Part shown: piece after piece, positions 17,458 through 26,611 of the stretch
Position numbering within the stretch: position 1 is the first letter of the stretch
Layout: each line of letters begins with the position of its first letter
Source of the DNA: Novosphingobium sp. SG707
GTDB lineage: Bacteria > Pseudomonadota > Alphaproteobacteria > Sphingomonadales > Sphingomonadaceae
NCBI RefSeq assembly: GCF_012275515.1
Contig: NZ_JAAZQL010000012.1
Location: forward strand, 1 to 64,000
Direction: 5' to 3'
DNA length: 64,000 nt
Notes under the pieces: generated by a model
What the model was told of the DNA's origin: nothing
The model's input: the letters and a program-made list of their open reading frames with translations, nothing else
Database searches by the model: none
Translations under genes and position numbers: made by a program

Positions 17458-18278
17458 ACAAGCGTCGATATCTGGGCATTTGGGGAAGCGTTTTATTGGC
17501 GGGATCGCTTATGGCGCCCGATGCCAAGGCTCTGCCCGATGAATTTCGTTCCGCCTGTGCCGCCTCGCCCCAGTTTGAGGACACGTTCGCGCGCCGCGAT
17601 CTGGGGGCGAACTGGAAAGTGGTCCAGCGCAAGGCGGGGATCAACGGCAACAGGGAAATACAATCCTATGGCGCCCAAAACCTGAGCCTGGGTGAGGACG
17701 GGCTGCGCCTGTCGGCCACCAGCGATGCCTGGGGCCGTATTTCCTCGGCGCGGGTTTATTCGACCCAGACCTTCCTGTACGGCTGTTTCGAGGTGGTGGC
17801 CCGAATGCCGGCGGGCAAGGGCCTTTGGCCGGCGATCTGGCTGCGCACCGATTTCATGAAGCCCACGAATGGCGAGATTGATATCATGGAGGGCTTTGGT
17901 TCGCACCCTGGCGTGATCCAAAGCACGCTGCACAATTGGGCCAATGGTGCCCATATGGGGGCCACATGTGCGCGGCTGGGCGGGGCGGGGGATTCCCTTT
18001 TCGGGGTGAAACGCGGCTGTGCGTGGCATCCATTGGGCTGGAACATGGATTTCACCGCGCCCCACCGCTATGGCTTGATATGGTCCCCCACCGGTGTGAG
18101 CTGGTATCTGGATGGCCAACGCTATCTGGAAACCACCAATTACATACCGAACAGTCCGATGGCCATCCACCTGAACCTGGCCGTAGGCGGCGTCATGGAT
18201 GGCGACCCGGACCAGAGCACGCGCTTTCCGGCCTCTATGCAAATCCAGTCGGTTCGGGCCTGGTCCTTGAAGCAATAG
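17448..18278 (+). CDS. Secreted glycoside hydrolase family 16 (laminarinase/ExoK-like)
   Basis: 276 residues from the ATG at 17448 (AAGGAG seven bases upstream). A signal peptide of about 28 residues ends near DAKAL. The GH16 jelly-roll contains the catalytic motif GEIDIMEGFG (about 142-151), with the nucleophile and acid/base glutamates as ExDxxE. AxxxWPAIWL lies just before it and WYLDG (about 219) later. GH16 enzymes cleave beta-glucans and related EPS. In EPS loci they trim or release nascent polymer, as ExoK does for succinoglycan. The gene overlaps the GT4 gene and ends in a convergent gap with a hairpin. Confidence 0.92.
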   Translation: MSVNKRRYLGIWGSVLLAGSLMAPDAKALPDEFRSACAASPQFEDTFARRDLGANWKVVQRKAGINGNREIQSYGAQNLSLGEDGLRLSATSDAWGRISSARVYSTQTFLYGCFEVVARMPAGKGLWPAIWLRTDFMKPTNGEIDIMEGFGSHPGVIQSTLHNWANGAHMGATCARLGGAGDSLFGVKRGCAWHPLGWNMDFTAPHRYGLIWSPTGVSWYLDGQRYLETTNYIPNSPMAIHLNLAVGGVMDGDPDQSTRFPASMQIQSVRAWSLKQ

Positions 18279-18286
18279 AGGCCCGA

Positions 18287-18305
18287 GCCCGGCGTTCGGC
18301 CGGGC
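18287..18305. terminator. Bidirectional terminator hairpin
   Basis: Arms GCCCGGC and GCCGGGC around the loop GTTCG lie between the convergent GH16 and M48 peptidase stops (18278 and 18312). The right arm extends with further complementary G/C. There is no strong T-run. Confidence 0.5.
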
Positions 18306-18311
18306 GCGGCA

Positions 18312-19796
18312 CTATCGTTTCCACACGACCAGCTTGACCATGCTGCCCGGCGTCAGGCGCGTTGTCTCGGGGGAAAGACCGTTGAGCACCAGAAACCGTT
18401 GCGCCGCATTGTCGGTATAGGCCATGCGGGCGGCCATGGTGGCCACCGTGTCACCCGGGCCGACGCGGGCGACATCCACAATGCGCGGACGGATCGCGGC
18501 GGCCTCTGCCGGGGTGATGCGGCGAAAGCCGTTGACCAGCGGGGCCAGATCGCCAAGCCCGCGCCCGGCAGGCTGGATCACCGTGAAGGCATAGGCCCGT
18601 TCCGGCGCGACCGCGATGGCCACCACGGTCAGGTCCATGGCCGTTGCCCCGTTGCTGCCCCGTGCGGTGGCGCTCAGGGTGGATAGGCCGTTGATGGTGC
18701 CGGGTGTGCCCTTGATCTCGCCTACCTGTCCATCCTTGGCGATGGCGGTGAAAGCGGCCCGCAGCGCGGCGTTCAGATTGCCCTTGTAGGCGCCGGTGAA
18801 ACGGGCCTGTCCGGCGACCTGACTGCCCTTGGCCGATATGGTGACGGCGTCCGATCCGTTGGACATGCCATAGCCGCCCGGCACGGTGAAGCGCAGGCGG
18901 TCCGGCGTATAGGTGAAGGTCTGCCCCTCTATCACGCCCTGTTCGGGGTCATCGTCATAGATCATGCCCTTGAGCGAGAGCAGGAACGTCTCGTTTGCCC
19001 GCGACCCGGCGGGTGCGCCCACGCCCATCTCTCTGGCGCGGGCCAGCGCGCGGGTGACGCGGGCCTCAGGGTTGGGGTGCGACATGGCCCAGCCCGGCGT
19101 GGTGCGCGCATTGCCCGCCAGATTGGCCTCCAGCCCGGTCTGCGCCGCCAGCGAGGAAAGCATGGTTGAGGCATAGGCGGGGCTGTAACCGGCCTTTTGC
19201 ATATAGACCGCGCCCAGATCGTCGGCCTCGAATTCCTCGCCGCGCGAATAGGCCATGACATGGCCCACCACCAGCCGGTTGATCCCGGCCTGACCGATCT
19301 GGCTGCCGATCTGACCCATGGCGCCGCCGCCCAGCACGCTGCCCAGCACGGCTTGGCCCAGCGCGCCCAGCAAGGTGCTGCGCTGGGCCACCTGCTGGCG
19401 TTTTGCCGAATGGCGCGCGGCAATATGGCCTGTCTCATGGCCCAGTACAAAGGCCAGTTCATCCTCGTTGTTCATCAGCGCGAGCAGCGCCCGCGTCGTG
19501 TAAACATAGCCGCCGGGGATGGCGAAGGCATTTTCGACCGGCGAATTGAGCAGAGTGAAGGTGAAATCGCGCTCCACATTGCTGATGCCCGATTGGCCGG
19601 CGACTTTCAGCCCCACCCGGCGCACCATGGCGGATTGAGGGCCCGAATAGGCGCCGCCATATTCGGAAAGCATGTCGGGGTGCGCCTTGCCCCCCGTGGC
19701 GCGGTCATCGGGCGAGATAGCCTGGGGGCCGGGCAGATTGATGGCAGGCGTTGCCGCCGTCAGAGCCATCAGAGCCACCAAACCCAGCTTCTTCAT
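18312..19796 (-). CDS. M48-family zinc metallopeptidase with C-terminal LysM-like domain
   Basis: 494 residues from the ATG at 19796, placed seven bases after AGGGGG. The longer in-frame leader is not signal-like, whereas MKKLGLVALMALTAATPA is. The M48 domain carries the zinc motif HETGHIAARH (HExxH) at about 130-139 and the downstream EFEADDLGAVYM (about 197-208) that gives the third ligand. The C-terminus VARVGPGDTVATMAARM resembles a LysM/FimV-type segment that would bind peptidoglycan. The protein resembles BepA/YfgC-type periplasmic proteases that check outer-membrane protein assembly. Its link to the EPS genes may be only positional. Confidence 0.9.
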   Translation of the reverse strand: MKKLGLVALMALTAATPAINLPGPQAISPDDRATGGKAHPDMLSEYGGAYSGPQSAMVRRVGLKVAGQSGISNVERDFTFTLLNSPVENAFAIPGGYVYTTRALLALMNNEDELAFVLGHETGHIAARHSAKRQQVAQRSTLLGALGQAVLGSVLGGGAMGQIGSQIGQAGINRLVVGHVMAYSRGEEFEADDLGAVYMQKAGYSPAYASTMLSSLAAQTGLEANLAGNARTTPGWAMSHPNPEARVTRALARAREMGVGAPAGSRANETFLLSLKGMIYDDDPEQGVIEGQTFTYTPDRLRFTVPGGYGMSNGSDAVTISAKGSQVAGQARFTGAYKGNLNAALRAAFTAIAKDGQVGEIKGTPGTINGLSTLSATARGSNGATAMDLTVVAIAVAPERAYAFTVIQPAGRGLGDLAPLVNGFRRITPAEAAAIRPRIVDVARVGPGDTVATMAARMAYTDNAAQRFLVLNGLSPETTRLTPGSMVKLVVWKR

Positions 19797-19912
19797 ATAC
19801 ATCCCCCTGCCCCGGTCGGACCAGCAATAAACCGGCGGGCATGGGCATGGCAACCACGAACCGGGGCGCCGCCTTGGCATGGAGTCCTGATGGACGGCGC
19901 CCTTGTCGATGT

Positions 19913-20887
19913 TCAGACGCAGAGATTTTTGTAGGCGGCGCCCAATTGGGGGTGGGTGCCATCGGACAGGCGGCAATCGATCACCTCGAGCCGGTCCCAC
20001 CAGCATTGGTGATGAAGAGTGGTGCCCAGGCCGGTCAGCCACAAGGCCGCCGAATTGAGATCATTGACAAAAATGTCCGAGTCCATGCCCCATTCGCTCA
20101 GGCCGTAAGGCTTGCTGTAGCTCTTGGCGAAGTTGGAAGCCCACGCAAGACCGCGCTTTTCATTCAGGAACCAGGCAAAATCGCCCGGCTTGTTATAGCG
20201 GGCCTGCATGTAGAAATCCTGCGAGATGATTTCGACATATTGCGCGCCCGGCCAGCAACTGATCGGATCGAGCGACATGGTGGTCACATTGGGGCACCAT
20301 ATGCGCTGGAAGCGATAGGACACGCCCTTTGCGATTGTGGCGATACGGCGGAATGCCTGAATGAACAGCGTGTTGTTGAACTGGCCATTCTTGTCGATCG
20401 CGGCGTTTTCCTGCCACGACAGATTGAATTCCCAGGGCAGGCGGACCAGAATGCCGGTGCCATCGGCCGGGGATGCCGCGAGGATGGCCTTGAACAGGTT
20501 GGTATAGAGCGTGTCATGGGTCCCGGCCGCGATGGCTTCCAATTGCCGCGAACCAGGGCAGGGCACCGACCACAAGACCCGCGCGCCATCTGCTATGAAC
20601 TGGCGCCCTTGCTGGCATATCCAGTTGATCGAATTGGCAAGCTCTGTGGCATTGGTCTGGTTGAAGGCCAGCACGGTCAGCGGAGGCTTGCGCCCCAGCC
20701 AGCCGGCAAAGCGCAGGTAGAGCGACGGGTCATTGCCGACAATCGCGCCGCCAAGGCCGGGCATTGTGCCGGCCGCCGCCGGTTGTGACAAAGCCGGAAG
20801 AATTGAACTGATTCCGCCGACCGCCATGGGGGCTGCCAATGAATATCTTAAAAATTCTCTTCTGGAGCTATGCATGGAAACATCCAC
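19913..20887 (-). CDS. Tat-exported GH26-like glycoside hydrolase, copy 1
   Basis: 324 residues. A twin-arginine leader (SSRREFLRYS, about 6-15) precedes a hydrophobic stretch ending near PAAAG. The mature domain resembles GH26-type (beta/alpha)8 glycosidases. VRLPWEFN (about 147-154) is a candidate acid/base site, and GLSEWGMDSD (about 257-266) is a candidate nucleophile strand. Other marked stretches are FQRIWCPNV, CWPGAQYVEI and HHQCWWD. The same motifs recur in the plus-strand copy at 25075, so the two are paralogues. A role in cutting or remodelling the EPS is likely from context. Family placement is by motif resemblance and should be tested. Confidence 0.7.
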   Translation of the reverse strand: MDVSMHSSRREFLRYSLAAPMAVGGISSILPALSQPAAAGTMPGLGGAIVGNDPSLYLRFAGWLGRKPPLTVLAFNQTNATELANSINWICQQGRQFIADGARVLWSVPCPGSRQLEAIAAGTHDTLYTNLFKAILAASPADGTGILVRLPWEFNLSWQENAAIDKNGQFNNTLFIQAFRRIATIAKGVSYRFQRIWCPNVTTMSLDPISCWPGAQYVEIISQDFYMQARYNKPGDFAWFLNEKRGLAWASNFAKSYSKPYGLSEWGMDSDIFVNDLNSAALWLTGLGTTLHHQCWWDRLEVIDCRLSDGTHPQLGAAYKNLCV

Positions 20888-21149
20888 TTATGATAGTAGG
20901 CGGCGGCAGTTTTTGTTAAAGTAAATCTGCAGCCTGATTGAGTGGTGAATACTTTATGCATGCCGTTATGGAGCAATTGGTTTTAAACTGATTTACGAAA
21001 CAAGATTAATGTCTAGGTTAGAAATGAAATTTATTAAGTGGATCATTCTTTTTATAAATAATTATGGAGTAAATAGCCGGGCTGTCGTATAAACCGATCA
21101 TTGACTATTCCCGGTTTTCGGGAGAATCATGTCTGGTGGATAGGTATTT

Positions 21150-23888
21150 GTGCTTATACGTTTCCCGGAGATCACCGAAAGCAATCGCGAGATCCACGCG
21201 GACGTTTGCATCGCCGGGGCCGGGCCTGCCGGATTGACACTGGCGGCGCGGCTGGCCGGGCGCGGGCGCAAGGTGCTCCTGCTGGAGGCGGGCGGCGAAC
21301 ACCAGACGAGCGAGTCGCAGGCCTTCTATGCCGGGCGCGTTGCCGATCCTTCGGTGCATTGGCCGCTGGATACCTATCGGGTGCGGGCTTTGGGCGGAAC
21401 GGGGCGCATCTGGGGCGGCAGGGCGATTCCCTATGATCCCATCGATTTCGTCCGACGGCCGTGGGTCGCCCATTCGGGATGGCCCATCGGCTATGAGGAT
21501 CTGGCGCCCTATTATCCTGCCGCCTTGGCCGCGGCGGAAGGGGGCGCCTTCGATTACACGCCTTCCGGCCCGATCGTGCCGGGGCTGGATGGAGAATGGC
21601 TGCATACCACGATCGAGCGTTTCAGTCGGCCGACCGATTTCTGGACCCGTTACGGCCCCGCGCTGAAGGCCAGCGATGTTCAGGTGTTTTCCGAGGCGGC
21701 GGTCACCGGCATCGCACTTAACGAACAGGGCGCGCATGTCGATCACCTGGTTGTGCGTTGCGGCGAAAAACAGGCCAGGGTGCGCGCGGGCTCTTATGTT
21801 CTGGCCATGGGCGGGCTGGAAACCACGCGGCTGCTGATGGCGTCCAATGATGTGCTGCGCGATGGCATCGGCAATGGCGGCGGCTGGCTGGGGCGCGGCT
21901 ATATGTGCCATCTGGCCGCCACTTTCGGCGAGGTGCAGTTGCATGGCGATCCCCGCTCGATCGGTTTCGATTATGAACGCGATGGCGAAGGCATCTATCT
22001 GCGCCGCCGAATCGCGTTGACCGAACATGCCCAGCGCGAACTGGAGGTGATGAATTTCACCGCCCGGCTGCATATTTTCGATGCCAATGATCCGGCGCAC
22101 AGGAATGCCGTGCTGTCCCTGATCTTTCTGGCCGCGTTTGCCGTGAAGTATGAATACAGCAGGGGTATGCGCGAGGCGGACCGGTCCTGGCCGGTCATGA
22201 TGCGCCATATCGGCAATATCGCCCGCGATCCGATCCGGCTGTTCAATTTCGCCCGGACATGGGGCGTTCAGCGCTATCTGGCCAGCAGGCGCATTCCCTC
22301 CATTGCGCTTTATTCACGCCATGGCCGCTATCCGCTGGAATTCCACGCCGAGCAGGCCCCCAATCCGGAAAGCCGGTTGCGCCTGACCGAGGATCGCGAT
22401 GCCTATGGCATGCCGCGGTTGGAGGTGGACTGGCGCGTCACGCCGCTTGATTTCGCCACGGTGCGTAAGTCCTATGAGTTGATGGCGCGCGAGATGGAGC
22501 GCACAGGAACCGGCCGTCTCACCTATGACGATGCCGCGTTGGAGGCTGCCGTGCTCAAGGCCGGGGCCTATGGCGGCCATCACAGCGGCACCGCGCGCAT
22601 GTCCGCCTCGCCCGCCGATGGCGTGGTGGATGCCGATTGCCGGGTGCATGGTCTCGACAATCTCTATGTGGCCAGCAGTGCCGTCCTGCCCACATCCAGC
22701 CAGGCCAATCCGACGCTGACCATTCTGGCGCTGGCACTGCGCCTTGCCGATCATCTGGAATCCTTGCCGACCGATAAGCCGATACTGCAGCCCGCGGATG
22801 TTTCGCATGAGGGCGAAAGCAAGGGCGCGGCGCTGGTGACGGGGGCGAGTGGTTTTGTCGGCCGCGCGGTCGTGCGCCACCTGGCGGCGGCGGGGTGGAC
22901 GGTCAAGGCCGGCACACGCAACGGGACCATGGTTGAAGGGGCCGCGCAGGCGCTGCGCTGCGATGTGCTGGATCCGGCCAGTGTTGCGGCGGCCATGCAA
23001 GGCGTGACGGCGGTGGTCCACTGTGCGGTCGGCGCCCCCGATGATACGCGGGTCATCATCGAAGGCACGGCCCATGTCCTGGATGCGGCGCTGGCGGCGG
23101 GGGTGCGGCATGTTGTTCATATGAGCTCTGTTGCGGTCTACAGCGGGCAGGACGGCCTGATCGATGAACTGTCGGACGTGTCCTCTCCGCAGGGGGCCTA
23201 TGGATTGGCCAAGCGCGAGGCTGAGGAGCTTTGCCGCAAGGCGGTGGGCAAGGGGCTGGGCGTGACCATTCTGCGGCCCACGCTCATTTGGGGCAGGGAC
23301 AGCGCGCAATGGACCGTTCCCTATGTCCGCCGCATGGGCAGCGGACGCTGGCATGCCTTGGGCGCGCAGGGCAATGGGTTGGCCAATCTGATCCATGTGG
23401 AGGATCTGGCCGGTTTTGTGACGCATCTGCTGAACGCTCCGCCGCCGCGCGCCGAGGCCATATACAATGTGAACGGGCCCGAGATTCCGAGCTGGAACCA
23501 TTATCTGGAATCCCTTCGCGTCGCGTTTGATCTGCCCGAACCGCGCGCGCCGCGTCGTATGGCGGGATGGGCAACGCGGTGTCGCGTGGCGGTGCGGTTA
23601 TGCGACAGGCTGATAGTCGGGCGCCTGTGGCCCAGGCGCAGGCCCGCGCTGTGGGCTTGGCTGCGGGAATGGGCGGAGGCCATCCCTTCGCGGGATGAAA
23701 GCCGCCGCTTTGGCGCCGTGCTGCGCTATGATGTCAGCCGCATGAAATCCACAGGCTTTCACCCGACTTATGATCTCGCGCGCGGTCTTGAGTCATGTCG
23801 GCCTCAGCCCTGTCCTCAGGCCGAGGGGGCCAGCATCCCGCATGTCCATGCGCCATCCCATCGTGAATCAAGCCTTTCAGGAGTGTAA
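21150..23888 (+). CDS. Fusion of GMC-type FAD oxidoreductase and NAD-dependent epimerase/dehydratase (extended SDR)
   Basis: 912 residues from a GTG at 21150. Residues 1 to about 545 form a GMC oxidoreductase. It has the FAD-binding CIAGAGPAGLTLAARL (about 20-35), TGRIWGGRAIPYDP (about 88-101), and the C-terminal GGHHSGTARM (about 476-485) with the active-site His and SQANPTLTIL (about 520). After a short linker, about 565-860 is an extended SDR: LVTGASGFVGRAVV (about 563-576) binds NAD(P), HMSSVAVYSG (about 652) gives the Ser/Thr site, and YGLAKREAEEL (about 679) gives the Tyr-x3-Lys pair. The frame is continuous, with no stop between domains. One chain may oxidise a sugar hydroxyl and then reduce or epimerise the keto product. 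Substrate unknown. Confidence 0.88.
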   Translation: MLIRFPEITESNREIHADVCIAGAGPAGLTLAARLAGRGRKVLLLEAGGEHQTSESQAFYAGRVADPSVHWPLDTYRVRALGGTGRIWGGRAIPYDPIDFVRRPWVAHSGWPIGYEDLAPYYPAALAAAEGGAFDYTPSGPIVPGLDGEWLHTTIERFSRPTDFWTRYGPALKASDVQVFSEAAVTGIALNEQGAHVDHLVVRCGEKQARVRAGSYVLAMGGLETTRLLMASNDVLRDGIGNGGGWLGRGYMCHLAATFGEVQLHGDPRSIGFDYERDGEGIYLRRRIALTEHAQRELEVMNFTARLHIFDANDPAHRNAVLSLIFLAAFAVKYEYSRGMREADRSWPVMMRHIGNIARDPIRLFNFARTWGVQRYLASRRIPSIALYSRHGRYPLEFHAEQAPNPESRLRLTEDRDAYGMPRLEVDWRVTPLDFATVRKSYELMAREMERTGTGRLTYDDAALEAAVLKAGAYGGHHSGTARMSASPADGVVDADCRVHGLDNLYVASSAVLPTSSQANPTLTILALALRLADHLESLPTDKPILQPADVSHEGESKGAALVTGASGFVGRAVVRHLAAAGWTVKAGTRNGTMVEGAAQALRCDVLDPASVAAAMQGVTAVVHCAVGAPDDTRVIIEGTAHVLDAALAAGVRHVVHMSSVAVYSGQDGLIDELSDVSSPQGAYGLAKREAEELCRKAVGKGLGVTILRPTLIWGRDSAQWTVPYVRRMGSGRWHALGAQGNGLANLIHVEDLAGFVTHLLNAPPPRAEAIYNVNGPEIPSWNHYLESLRVAFDLPEPRAPRRMAGWATRCRVAVRLCDRLIVGRLWPRRRPALWAWLREWAEAIPSRDESRRFGAVLRYDVSRMKSTGFHPTYDLARGLESCRPQPCPQAEGASIPHVHAPSHRESSLSGV

Positions 23889-23896
23889 AAGACATC

Positions 23897-24367
23897 ATGC
23901 CCACACCGGCAAATTGGATGAAAGCGTCGGCCTTGGCCTTGGCGGCGATGGGCTGGGTTCAGGATGCCGCCGCGCAGGACGGAACCAATGGCAACGCCTT
24001 GCAGGCCAACACCACGCAATGCATCAGGCGTGAAACCGATGATCGCCCCAGCATAAGGGGGGACGATAAGGCGATTTCCATCTGGGTCAGCGTCAAACAG
24101 CCGACTCGGACCCTCCTGAGCGCCGACATTGCCGCCCGAGGGACGCGATTTGGCAAGGTGCGGCTCAAGCTGTATTTGGATGGTGTCCCGGTTGGCCGAT
24201 CGTCCGAGACGGCAGAGAGCAAGGGGACAGGCGTGCTGACAGCCCATGCTTCGGCGCCGGTGGATTTGACTCCGGGGCAGCAGCATAAATTGACAGCAAA
24301 GCCCGAGGCGCAGGGCAAGGAATTGCTTAAGCTGCAATTCCAGGTCGGCCTTGGCGGTGGCTGCTGA
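23897..24367 (+). CDS. Small secreted protein of unknown function
   Basis: 156 residues. The N-terminal signal peptide (MPTPANWMKASALALAAMGW...) has a likely cleavage after DAAAQ. The mature part of about 130 residues has two cysteines, one near the start and one as the very last residue (GLGGGC), and beta-rich segments such as AISIWVSVKQ and KVRLKLYLDGVPVG. No catalytic motif or known family is recognised. It starts eight bases after the oxidoreductase/SDR fusion, with AGGAG further upstream, and is probably in the same transcript. Its context suggests an accessory role in EPS modification outside the cytoplasm. Confidence 0.7.
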   Translation: MPTPANWMKASALALAAMGWVQDAAAQDGTNGNALQANTTQCIRRETDDRPSIRGDDKAISIWVSVKQPTRTLLSADIAARGTRFGKVRLKLYLDGVPVGRSSETAESKGTGVLTAHASAPVDLTPGQQHKLTAKPEAQGKELLKLQFQVGLGGGC

Positions 24368-25074
24368 GCGCAGCGCCGCCAGCAAGAGTTTCTCATGAAG
24401 GACTGATTTCCGATTCCGCGGGGGCCTTTGCGGAAAAGGAGGTCCCGTGTCTGCTTCGGGCGTTGCAGGCTGGATGCGCCGCTCCTCGTACACCGGCCCA
24501 GTGGTTTGATGATGCAGGGAAGGCGTGCCTTTGGCGGCCGTATGTCGAGAGGTGCGTGCGCATTCTTCCTTGGCAATATCCGACATGCGGGAATCGCTGT
24601 TGGGCCGATTCTGTTCAGGGTGCCTTGGGGCAATCATCCTGTGGGCGCTGACGGTGCGCTTGGGTGGATCGCGCATTTTATAAGCGTAATTACCTATTAC
24701 GTATAAGTATAGAGTCCGAAGTCATAATCGCAAAGCTGGTAAAACGGCGATTTTGTCCGAATTGCCTCCGTTCAAACCCGCTGACATCCTTTGCCGTGAT
24801 AACGATTGGGGCTGGCAAGGGGCGTAGGACGGTGGCCGGGATAAAAATGGCGATCGGCGCAAAAGAGTACTTTGATATTCAGTAAATATTTGTATTATAT
24901 GGAATATATTCCGATGACCTCCGGCCGCCCTGCTTGGGGAAGGGGTGTTTTTGTGCATCGGTCTCGGCGTGCGCCCAAGTGAAGAGCATTAACCCTATTT
25001 GATGCAATAAACTTCAATCACCATTATCTAATTTTGTGAAATCGTCAAATTTCTAAGAATAGATTGGACATTTC
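24368..25074. other. Intergenic region, AT-rich at its right end
   Basis: About 700 bp with no supported gene. From about 24690, AT content rises sharply toward the GH26-like gene, and AATATATTCC-type sequences near 24890-24910 could hold a promoter. Frames in the left half have no ribosome site or domain. Confidence 0.5.
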
Positions 25075-26037
25075 ATGATGATGAATAGGCGCAAGTACTT
25101 AAAGGTCATGTCGGCAGTCCCGGCATCTGCCTTGGCTTATGCTGCGGTGGGCGACGAGGCCTTTGCCGCGACCGGTTCGAATTTTATCGGGACCAATTCC
25201 GGATATGCTTTGAGCGATTACAAGCTCTTCACGGGCTGGTTCGGACGGGTGCCCAATTTCACGATGCTTTGCTTCAATCTGGCGCTCACGGGCGCGGATC
25301 TGACCAAATCGATTGCCTATATTTCCTCGCTTGGCGCATCGATGTATCAGCTCGGGTCCTCGGTGATCTGGTCGGTGCCTTTCCCCGGTCCAAGGCAGAT
25401 CGAAAACGTCAATTCCGGGCAGTTTGACGATCTGTACACCTCGGTGTTCAAATCGATCCTGGCCAATGCGCCTGCGGGCGGGGCGCCGATCTATGCCCGT
25501 CTGCCTTGGGAATTCAACGTCACGACCGACAACTGGCATTGCGCAGCGGTGGATTCCAACGGCCTGCCCAGCCCAACCAAATTTGTCGCCGCCTGGATCC
25601 GCATCGCCAATATCGCGCGCAGCGTATCTCCGCGCTTCCAGCGGATCTGGTGCCCCAATGTCTGCACCCGCCAGATCGACCCGCTGTCCTGCTGGCCCGG
25701 CGCGCAATATGTCGAGATCGTCTCGCAGGATATCTATATGCGTTCGAGCAGTCTGGCCCCTTCGGCATTGTCGACATGGCTGATGCCGGAACCGCGCGGG
25801 CTGACATGGGGCGCGAATTTTGCTGCATCGCAAAATAAACCCTACGCTCTGACCGAACTTGGCTTTGATTCCGATGTGTTCGCACCCAGCCTCGAGCTGA
25901 TCGGTCTGTGGTTGAAGGGACTGGGCAGCCGACTGCACCATGTATGTTGGTGGGATCGCACAACGGATATCAATTGCAAGCTTTCGGACGGCCAGCACGC
26001 GACGCTTGGCGCCACATTCAAGGGGCAATTTGCCTGA
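25075..26037 (+). CDS. Tat-exported GH26-like glycoside hydrolase, copy 2
   Basis: 320 residues; three consecutive ATG codons (25075, 25078, 25081) make the exact start uncertain. A twin-arginine leader (NRRKYLKVM) with a hydrophobic core ends near AFAATG. It shares with copy 1 the motifs ARLPWEFN (about 144-151), FQRIWCPNV (about 188), CWPGAQYVEIVSQD (about 205), ALTELGFDSD (about 257-266) and HHVCWWDR (about 289). The conserved Glu in LPWEFN and in TELGFDSD are candidate catalytic residues. The two paralogues point away from each other and bracket the GMC-SDR fusion and the small secreted protein. A function on EPS is inferred from context. Confidence 0.7.
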   Translation: MMMNRRKYLKVMSAVPASALAYAAVGDEAFAATGSNFIGTNSGYALSDYKLFTGWFGRVPNFTMLCFNLALTGADLTKSIAYISSLGASMYQLGSSVIWSVPFPGPRQIENVNSGQFDDLYTSVFKSILANAPAGGAPIYARLPWEFNVTTDNWHCAAVDSNGLPSPTKFVAAWIRIANIARSVSPRFQRIWCPNVCTRQIDPLSCWPGAQYVEIVSQDIYMRSSSLAPSALSTWLMPEPRGLTWGANFAASQNKPYALTELGFDSDVFAPSLELIGLWLKGLGSRLHHVCWWDRTTDINCKLSDGQHATLGATFKGQFA

Positions 26038-26611
26038 TCCGGGAGTCGTCTTGCAAACCGATGAAGGGCAGCGGGCGACTCCGGATTTTTGAATAAAGGC
26101 ATGGCCTGATTGGTGAAAATATATCAGATAATATGCCAATATGGCATATGAAAAAATGTCATCTATGAAAACATCTTGCCGATTTGGCGAAAATTTTGCG
26201 CCCGCATTGGTAAAAAGTGCGGCATTGTGCTATTTTTCGTTCGTGCCGGCGCCCCGATCTAACCTAAAATTACGGCGGTGATGCGCTCTCGCCAGCGCAA
26301 CCGATGAATTGCCCCCAAACCGGACCAGACAATGCAGAGCCGAAACAGGGATAGGAATTTCAAGGCGCCAGAGCGACGGCTCAGATTGCGTGCGCTTCTT
26401 GGTTGGCATCTGTACGAAATTTTGCCGGATGTTTGGTGATAATTTTCTACTTTTAATGATTTTTCAGAAAATATGTATGTAATAATACCTAAAGTTCTAT
26501 AGTTGAGTCTGAGAAATTATCCAGATTGACTGAAGCCATTTTGGATTATTCGCGGGTTACCTGAGTGAGTGGTGTGATTTATATTGCGCTGCACACAAAA
26601 GGGGACCTTTC
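26038..26611. other. AT-rich promoter region of the priming transferase gene
   Basis: About 570 bp without a gene. It is markedly richer in A and T than the coding DNA, especially 26100-26230 and 26420-26550. It contains TCTGAGAAATTAT at 26508-26520, a 13-mer that occurs again upstream of the gene at 31653 at a similar distance and on the same strand. Confidence 0.5.
26508..26520 (+). promoter_or_regulatory. Shared 13-mer upstream of the sugar transferase gene
   Basis: TCTGAGAAATTAT ends 92 bp before the ATG at 26612. The identical 13-mer at 31535-31547 ends 106 bp before the ATG at 31653. The match in sequence, strand and distance suggests a common regulator site or promoter element. Two copies only, so this is weak evidence. 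Confidence 0.3.
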
